Assembly: GCA_034666965.1 (NCBI GenBank)
Contig: JAXDKT010000019.1
Coordinates: 1-14,036, forward strand
From: Chersky-267 sp034666965
GTDB taxonomy: Bacteria > Chloroflexota > Limnocylindria > Limnocylindrales > CSP1-4
Length of the DNA stretch: 14,036 bases
Reading direction: 5' to 3'
Made by a program: the position numbers and the translations under genes. Within the stretch, counting starts at the first letter, position 1, and every line of letters starts with the position of its first letter. A model generated the notes under the pieces. That model made no database searches and was not told the origin of the DNA. It was given only the letters and a program-made list of their open reading frames with translations. Of this stretch, positions 1-4,516 are shown piece by piece.

Positions 1-426
1 GAGGTCGAATCCTAGGCTGGCGTTCAGCTCCACCAACGACGCGGAAACCTCAGGAACGACGATCACCAGCGGACCCTGGGCCTCCATGCAGTAGATCGCT
101 GCGTCGACGTCGGCCTCGTATCGCTGACCGAGGTTTGCGAACGTGTGCCACGCCGGGCGCAGTCGAGCCAACAGAGCATCGAGGTGATCGTGGAACTCGT
201 CGGCTTCTCCGAGCCCAGAGTCGATCAGCCAGGCACCTTCGCTGTAAGGCAGGCCAGTCCGCGGCTTCCCGTCGCCAGCCTTCCAAGCTTGGTCAGGAGC
301 GATGCCGGTCGCGTCGGTGATCTCAGCAGGGTCGAGGTCCGGTCCTCTTAAGGCGTACCAGACGTGACGACGGTCATCGGGATGTCCGCCGCTCAGGTCG
401 GCAAGTTCCTTCCTTCGACCCTTCAT
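1..426 (-). CDS. DUF4279 domain-containing protein, 3' end cut by window edge
   Basis: An open minus-strand frame of 142 codons runs from ATG at 426 off the left edge. After a charged N-terminus (about 23 residues) it reads VWYALRGPDLDPAEITDATG, then a KAGDGKP stretch, GAWLIDSGL, a helix DEFHDHLDALLARLRP and a C-terminal strand-helix-strand block ending VELNASLGFDL. This order matches the DUF4279 family (roughly 130-150 residues, function unknown), so only a few C-terminal residues should be missing. The family assignment is from recalled motif layout, not a search. No other in-frame ATG, GTG or TTG lies between 426 and the upstream stop at 490-492, which fixes the start. No clear Shine-Dalgarno is present; a promoter-like -10 lies 6 nt upstream, so the mRNA may be leaderless. 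The DNA is less GC-rich than the rest of the window (36 of the first 60 bases are G or C), hinting at accessory origin. It diverges from the oxidoreductase gene at 503. Confidence 0.75.
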   Translation of the reverse strand, partial: MKGRRKELADLSGGHPDDRRHVWYALRGPDLDPAEITDATGIAPDQAWKAGDGKPRTGLPYSEGAWLIDSGLGEADEFHDHLDALLARLRPAWHTFANLGQRYEADVDAAIYCMEAQGPLVIVVPEVSASLVELNASLGFDL

Positions 427-432
427 ACCGGG

Positions 433-461
433 ACTGTCCGTCGTGCCGTCTGTCTGGTCAA
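433..461 (-). promoter_or_regulatory. Candidate leaderless promoter of the DUF4279 gene
   Basis: On the minus strand, TTGACC (461-456) and GACAGT (438-433) are separated by exactly 17 bp. GACAGT ends 6 nt before the ATG at 426, which would put the transcription start on or next to the A of the start codon. The -35 matches the sigma70-type consensus at 5 of 6 positions. The -10 is weaker (A2 and T6 kept). The lack of a Shine-Dalgarno fits leaderless translation. This is inferred from sequence only. Confidence 0.45.
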
Positions 462-490
462 GCGGGTGCCAACGTTTCCCTCCCCCCGAC

Positions 491-496
491 TACAGT
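491..496 (+). promoter_or_regulatory. Candidate leaderless -10 element of the luciferase-like gene
   Basis: TACAGT lies 6 nt before the ATG at 503 and fits the TANNNT -10 seen at leaderless genes of high-GC bacteria, where the start codon is the transcript 5' end. There is no Shine-Dalgarno upstream of 503. The -35 region is poor; GTGCCA at 466-471 with a 19-bp spacer is the best I can find. It mirrors the arrangement of the divergent gene. Confidence 0.45.
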
Positions 497-502
497 TGAC
501 GA

Positions 503-1444
503 ATGAAAGAAGTGAAATTTGGCGCTCTCTGTTGGAACCAGTACACGGACTGGCCGAGCTTGCTGGAGGCCGGCGTCCGCGCCGACCGACTGGGTTATGA
601 CACCCTCTGGACCTGGGACCATCTGTATCCCATCGTCGGCGAGTCGCGCGGCCCGATCCTCGAGGCCTGGCTGGTCCTGACCGCCTGGGCCCAGGCCACC
701 GAACGGATCCGGATCGGGCTGATGGTCGGCGCCAACACGTTCCGTGAGCCGACCCTGACCGCGAAGATGGCGACCACGCTCGACCACATCAGCAACGGCC
801 GGGCGATCCTCGGCATCGGCGCCGCCTGGTTCCGCGAGGAGCACGAGGCCTTCGGGCTGCGATTCGGGGAGGGTCCCCCGGAGCGGCTGCGCTGGCTGGC
901 CGAGGCGCTTCCGATCATGCGCGGGATGCTCGATGGCACCGAGCCGTCGGCCACGGGACCGCGCTACACGGCGCGCAAGGTCCGGAACCTGCCGGCACCG
1001 ATCCAGGCTCACCTGCCGCTGCTCGTCGGCGGTGGCGGCGAGAAGGTGACCCTCAAGCTCGTGGCTCGCTACGCCGACGCCTGCAACATCGGCGGCGGGC
1101 TGGCGACCGTGACGCGCAAGGAGGCCATCCTGCGCGAGCACTGCCAGGCCGTCGGCCGCGACCACCGCGACATCGAGCGGACGACCGGGATCGGGACCGT
1201 CTTCATCCGTGACGATCGAGCCGAGGCGGAACGCCTCTTCCAGGCGGCCTTCGAGAGAAATGGATCGGCGAAGCCGTGGGCCGATCAACCGGTCGGCACG
1301 CCCGAGGACGTGGCTGAACGGCTGGCGCCGTTCCTCGAGCTTGGCTACCGCCACTTCATCGCGGGCATGCCGGCGACCTACGACGCCGAGTCGATGACCC
1401 GGTTGATCACGGACGTCAAGCCGATCCTGGAGCGGGGCGGCTGA
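503..1444 (+). CDS. LLM-class flavin/F420-dependent oxidoreductase
   Basis: A 313-residue protein of the luciferase-like monooxygenase superfamily (TIM barrel), usual length for the F420-dependent branch. It starts directly with the first barrel strand (VKFGALCWNQYTDW). It then shows GYDTLWTWDHLYP (31-43), TERIRIGLMV (66-75), the family-typical block ANTFREPTLTAKMATTLDHI (77-96) followed by SNGRAILGIGAAWFREEHEAFG (97-118), and LPLLVGGGGE (171-180), the usual flavin/F420 phosphate-binding loop. A cytoplasmic hydride-transfer enzyme is expected; the substrate cannot be read from sequence, and FMN versus F420 is not certain, although the block at 77-118 is typical of actinobacterial and chloroflexal F420-type members. 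No signal peptide or membrane segment is present. The stop is 2 nt before the next gene, so the two are almost certainly co-transcribed and perhaps translationally coupled. Confidence 0.9.
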   Translation: MKEVKFGALCWNQYTDWPSLLEAGVRADRLGYDTLWTWDHLYPIVGESRGPILEAWLVLTAWAQATERIRIGLMVGANTFREPTLTAKMATTLDHISNGRAILGIGAAWFREEHEAFGLRFGEGPPERLRWLAEALPIMRGMLDGTEPSATGPRYTARKVRNLPAPIQAHLPLLVGGGGEKVTLKLVARYADACNIGGGLATVTRKEAILREHCQAVGRDHRDIERTTGIGTVFIRDDRAEAERLFQAAFERNGSAKPWADQPVGTPEDVAERLAPFLELGYRHFIAGMPATYDAESMTRLITDVKPILERGG

Positions 1445-1446
1445 CG

Positions 1447-1863
1447 ATGGCCGAGCTGGACCCGACCGCGCCCGCGGCCGTCTCGTGGGGGCCCGATCGG
1501 ATCGACCTGTTCGAGCGCGATCGGTTGGGGCGACTGAGCCATCGGACGTTCGACGGGAAGGCCTGGTCGGCGATCGACGACCTCGGTGGCACGCTGGCGT
1601 CTGCGCCCGCCGTGACCGCCTGGGCCGTCGACCGGATGGAGGTCTTCGCGATCTTCCCCGATGGCGAGCTCTGGAACCGCTACTGGGACGGCACGAGCTG
1701 GCACGCCTGGGAATCGCTCGGAGGCGAGCTCGACCCGACCGCTGGCTGCGCGGCCTCCTCGTGGGGCCCCGATCGGCTGGACGTGTTCGCCCGCGGCCGT
1801 GACGGGCGGACCTGGCACCGCTGGTGGAACGGCGATCGCTGGGTCGACTGGGAGCGACGCTGA
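1447..1863 (+). CDS. Short PLL/fucose-lectin-like beta-propeller protein (three blades)
   Basis: A 138-residue protein made almost wholly of three repeats of 45-46 residues, at about 3-47, 48-93 and 94-138. Each follows the pattern: (A)xSWGPDRhDhF, a charged loop, a W/H-rich strand (RLSHRTFDGKAW, ELWNRYWDGTSW, RTWHRWWNGDRW), then a W-x-x-hGG turn. This pattern is that of PLL-type and fungal fucose-lectin beta-propellers, which bind sugars between blades. Known chains carry five to seven blades, or two in forms that trimerise, so three blades should need a partner chain or a dimer to close a ring. There is no signal peptide, no membrane segment and no catalytic domain. The start is ATG at 1447, 2 nt after the oxidoreductase stop. 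It converges on the amidase gene with a 4-nt gap, leaving no room for a conventional terminator. The function is unknown; sugar binding is inferred from fold only. Confidence 0.75.
   Translation: MAELDPTAPAAVSWGPDRIDLFERDRLGRLSHRTFDGKAWSAIDDLGGTLASAPAVTAWAVDRMEVFAIFPDGELWNRYWDGTSWHAWESLGGELDPTAGCAASSWGPDRLDVFARGRDGRTWHRWWNGDRWVDWERR
1453..1860 (+). repeat. Three in-frame blade repeats with near-identical DNA in blades 1 and 3
   Basis: The coding repeats are about 135 bp each (1453-1587, 1588-1725, 1726-1860). Blades 1 and 3 share ELDPTA and SWGPDR at protein level. At DNA level, 1483-1500 and 1759-1776 match at 17 of 18 bases. Blade 2 is more diverged, suggesting a later duplication or gene conversion between blades 1 and 3. 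Confidence 0.75.
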
Positions 1864-1867
1864 CCGA

Positions 1868-3580
1868 TCAGAGGCGCGGCATCCGCCAACCGGACGGCAG
1901 GCGACGCGCGGCGGCCGCGACTCGAGGAGCTGTCTGGGCCGCCAGCGGGACCGGGCAGATCCCGGCATCGGGTGGCAGCGCCGGGACCTTGCCCAGGAAC
2001 TGCGGCAGCGGTCGCCCGCCGATCTCCTGCTCCAGGTCGTAGGCGTAGGCGAGCAGCTTCGGCTCGGATAGGAACCGCCCGTACATCCAGATCCCGCCCG
2101 GTCGCCCGTCGGGTGTGACCCCGGTCGGCAGCGAGATGTTGGGATAGCCGGCCACCGCCGGAGCCGATGAGCCGAAGCTGTACGTCGGCGCCACGATCGC
2201 ATCGAGGCGGTTCTCGCGCATGACCTTGTCGATCCCGTGCCGGCGAGTCAGGTCGACGCACAGCTTGCGGGCGTCGCGATAGACCGGATCGCTCAGGCCC
2301 GTGGTCGCTTCGGCCAGCTCGAACAGCTCCTGGCCGAAGTAGGTCATCTCCTCGGCGCAGTGCTCCTTGTTGAACGCGATCAGGTCCGCCAGCGTCCGCA
2401 TCGAGGTGTGGTGCAGGCGGCGCAGGTACTTCGCGACGTCGACCTTGAACTCGTACAGCAGGACGGTCAGCTCGGCGTCGCCGAAGGCGAACGGGTCGGG
2501 CGCATCGACCGGGTCGACGATCGTCGCGCCCAGCGAGGCCATCACCGTGAGGGCCTGCTCGGTGACCACGTTGAGGGCCGGATCCGCGAAGTAGGCGGCG
2601 TCGAACAGGCGCCGATCGACCCCGATCCGGGCGCCCTTGAGCTTGCCCCGGCGCAGGAAGCGGGTGTAGTCGTGGGGCAGCTCGTGGCCCTCGACCCGGC
2701 CGAAGGGCGACTTCATGGCGTTGAGCAGGAGGGCCACGTCGGTCACGCTGCGAGCCATGGGACCGGCCGTGTCCTGACTGTGGGCGATCGGGATGATGCC
2801 CTTCTGGGAGACGAGCCCGAGGGTCGGCTTGAGCCCGACGATCCCGTTGTTGCCGGCCGGGCAGACGACCGATCCGTCCGTCTCGGTGCCGACCGCAGCG
2901 GCGCACAGATTGGCCGCCGGACCGACGCCCGAGCCCGAGCTCGAGCCGCATGGATCCCAATCCAGGACGTAGGGATCGCGGGTGAACTGGCCCCTGGCGC
3001 TCCAGCCGTTGAGGAACAGCCCCGCCGGGAAGTTCTCGGGGATGAAGCCCCGGAAGTTGGCCCACTCGGACAGGTTGGACTTGCCCAGGATGACCGCCCC
3101 CGCGGCCCGCAGCCGCGCCGCGACCGGGGCATCCTCAGGAACCCGGCTGCCGACCAGGGCCAGCGAGCCGGCCGTGGTCTCCATGTCGTCGTCGGTGGCG
3201 ATGTTGTCCTTGAGCAGGATCGGAATGCCGTGGAGGGGACCGCGGACATGGCCGTGCCGGCGTTCGCGGTCGCGGCGCCGGGCGATCCCGAGCGCGTCCG
3301 GGTTGGTTTCGATAACGGCATGCAGGGTCGGGTTGAGGAGCGCGATCCGGGCGAGATAGGCAGAGGTCAGGTCCTCGCTGCTGAGATCGCGGTTGCGCAT
3401 CAACCGGCCGAGCTCGCGGATGCTCGCCTCGAACCAGTCCGTTTGCTCGTCGAGCAGTGGCGCGGGCGACTTCGCGGTGGCCACCGAGCCCGCTCCGCCG
3501 AGCAGGACGGCCGCCCCTCCCGCCGCTCCCGCGGCCAGGAAATCCCGGCGACTGATGCGCTGATCGAGCATGCGATCCAT
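1868..3580 (-). CDS. Tat-exported amidase-signature family hydrolase
   Basis: A 570-residue protein of the amidase signature family, which hydrolyses amide bonds with a Ser-cisSer-Lys triad. The triad is complete by alignment to the family pattern: Lys124 in LLKDN, cis-Ser213 in CGSSSGSG (211-218) and nucleophile Ser237 in TETDGSVVCPAG (232-243), 24 residues after Ser213 as expected, followed by GIVGLKPT. The N-terminus has a twin-arginine signal, ISRRDFL then a Gly/Ala-rich hydrophobic stretch (residues 9-30), so the folded enzyme should be exported. The exact substrate is unknown; relatives act on short peptides, nitrile-derived amides or aryl acylamides. GatA is ruled out by the Tat signal, the length and the absence of GatB/GatC nearby. 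The ATG at 3580 is supported by a strong GGGAGGAGGG Shine-Dalgarno 5 nt upstream; the ATG at 3571 is an alternative that keeps the signal. It is transcribed alone, divergent from comEA. Confidence 0.92.
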   Translation of the reverse strand: MDRMLDQRISRRDFLAAGAAGGAAVLLGGAGSVATAKSPAPLLDEQTDWFEASIRELGRLMRNRDLSSEDLTSAYLARIALLNPTLHAVIETNPDALGIARRRDRERRHGHVRGPLHGIPILLKDNIATDDDMETTAGSLALVGSRVPEDAPVAARLRAAGAVILGKSNLSEWANFRGFIPENFPAGLFLNGWSARGQFTRDPYVLDWDPCGSSSGSGVGPAANLCAAAVGTETDGSVVCPAGNNGIVGLKPTLGLVSQKGIIPIAHSQDTAGPMARSVTDVALLLNAMKSPFGRVEGHELPHDYTRFLRRGKLKGARIGVDRRLFDAAYFADPALNVVTEQALTVMASLGATIVDPVDAPDPFAFGDAELTVLLYEFKVDVAKYLRRLHHTSMRTLADLIAFNKEHCAEEMTYFGQELFELAEATTGLSDPVYRDARKLCVDLTRRHGIDKVMRENRLDAIVAPTYSFGSSAPAVAGYPNISLPTGVTPDGRPGGIWMYGRFLSEPKLLAYAYDLEQEIGGRPLPQFLGKVPALPPDAGICPVPLAAQTAPRVAAAARRLPSGWRMPRL

Positions 3581-3585
3581 CGATG

Positions 3586-3595
3586 CCCTCCTCCC
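3586..3595 (-). promoter_or_regulatory. Strong Shine-Dalgarno of the amidase gene
   Basis: GGGAGGAGGG on the minus strand lies 5 nt before the ATG at 3580. It is among the few strong ribosome-binding sites in the window and fixes the amidase start. Confidence 0.8.
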
Positions 3596-3607
3596 CGGCG
3601 CGGGTGC

Positions 3608-3637
3608 GCCATACGGTCAGTCAACCACCGGAGTCAA
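3608..3637 (-). promoter_or_regulatory. Candidate sigma70-type promoter of the amidase gene
   Basis: On the minus strand TTGACT (3637-3632) is followed after 18 bp by TATGGC (3613-3608). The predicted start near 3601 gives a leader of about 20 nt that just includes the Shine-Dalgarno at 3586-3595. A second TTGACT copy lies at 3624-3619, 13 bp further in, too close to the -10 to serve as its -35 and possibly part of an operator. Confidence 0.45.
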
Positions 3638-3693
3638 GGGCCTCAAACCGGCGATAAGTCGCAGCTAAGCGGTCGACGGTAGGGTGCGCTCGA

Positions 3694-3734
3694 CGCCCGG
3701 CCGCGTAGGACGTGCCCCCCAACGCGGCCGGGCG
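3694..3734. other. 13-bp perfect inverted repeat in the amidase/comEA intergenic region
   Basis: Arms at 3694-3706 (CGCCCGGCCGCGT) and 3722-3734 are exact reverse complements around a 15-nt loop. An alternative flanking pairing, CGACGCC (3691-3697) with GGCGTCG (3734-3740), is also possible. There is no T-tract on either strand, so it is not a classical terminator. It lies 44 nt before the comEA start and could fold in the comEA leader or act as a DNA operator between the divergent genes. Confidence 0.6.
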
Positions 3735-3778
3735 GCGTCGTCCGACCCGTCCCGTGTCCCGCCGGGGAGACAACCGCT

Positions 3779-4510
3779 GTGGATCGCAGCGTTCCGCCAT
3801 GGCGCGCGCTCGAGACCCCGGTCTCCAGCGACGCCGCACCCCCCTCCGCCGAGCCTCCGACGAGCGAGGGCCTCGCCGGGATCCCGGTGGCCTGGCTCGT
3901 CGCCGGCGCTCTTGCGGTGATGCTCGCCCTGGGAGCGGCCGCGACGATTCTGGCCGGCGGTGGCGGACCGCTGGTGGACGTGCCGGGAGCCGCGGCGACC
4001 GAACCCAGTGGCGCGTCTCCCGGATCGTCGGATGCGTCCGCCGGGAGCGTGCTGGTCGTCGAGGTGGCCGGTGCCGTCGCCCAGCCGGGGCTCTACCGGC
4101 TGGCCACCGGCGGGCGGGTGGCCGACGCGATCGCCGCGGCTGGTGGATTCGGTCCGCGGGTCGATGCCGGACGGGCATCCGCCGAGCTGAACCTGGCCGC
4201 GCACGTGAGCGACGGCGACCGGATCGTGGTCCCGTCACGCGACGACCCGCCATCCGCCTCCGCCCGACCGGCAGGGGCTGGCCTCTCCGGGTCGAGCGCG
4301 CCCGGCGGGGCGCCTCGCGGGCCACTGGATCTCAACCAGGCAACCTCCGCTGAGCTCGAGGCGCTGCCCGGGATCGGCCCGGTGACCGCGGCCAAGATCA
4401 TCGCGGCCCGCGAGGAGCAACGGTTCGCGTCGGTCGAGGATCTGCGCACCCGCAAGCTCGTGGGACCGTCCACCTTCGAGAAGCTGCGCGCGCTCGTCAT
4501 CGTCCACTGA
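3779..4510 (+). CDS. comEA: ComEA-type DNA-binding competence protein
   Basis: A 243-residue membrane-anchored DNA receptor for natural transformation. A short cytoplasmic tail (1-35) is followed by one transmembrane segment (about 36-60), a low-complexity Gly/Ser/Ala linker and an SLBB domain (91-152; VLVVEVAGAVAQPGLYRL and the GDRIVVP end). After a second Pro/Ser/Ala linker come two helix-hairpin-helix motifs (183-243; LDLNQATSAELEALPGIGP). The C-terminal domain binds double-stranded DNA outside the membrane and passes it to ComEC. The length and domain order are typical of the Gram-positive type form. The start is GTG at 3779, with GGGGAGA at 3764-3770 placed 8 nt upstream. It is first in a plus-strand operon with comEC (6-nt gap), the HD protein and holA. 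No competence pilus genes are in view, so transformation is inferred. Confidence 0.93.
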   Translation: MDRSVPPWRALETPVSSDAAPPSAEPPTSEGLAGIPVAWLVAGALAVMLALGAAATILAGGGGPLVDVPGAAATEPSGASPGSSDASAGSVLVVEVAGAVAQPGLYRLATGGRVADAIAAAGGFGPRVDAGRASAELNLAAHVSDGDRIVVPSRDDPPSASARPAGAGLSGSSAPGGAPRGPLDLNQATSAELEALPGIGPVTAAKIIAAREEQRFASVEDLRTRKLVGPSTFEKLRALVIVH

Positions 4511-4516
4511 GACGAG

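Noticed and set aside
458..1354. A 298-codon minus-strand frame opposite the luciferase-like gene
   Set aside because: It shows no recognisable domain, and the plus-strand frame matches a known family over its whole length.
2237..3682. A 481-codon open frame on the plus strand opposite the amidase
   Set aside because: It is antisense to a gene with a complete catalytic triad and signal peptide. Its product is a low-complexity Arg/Gly/Val/Asp mix typical of GC-rich shadow frames.
3680..3685. TAGGGT as a -10 for comEA
   Set aside because: No -35-like hexamer lies at 16-19 bp upstream and the match is minimal, so no comEA promoter is called.
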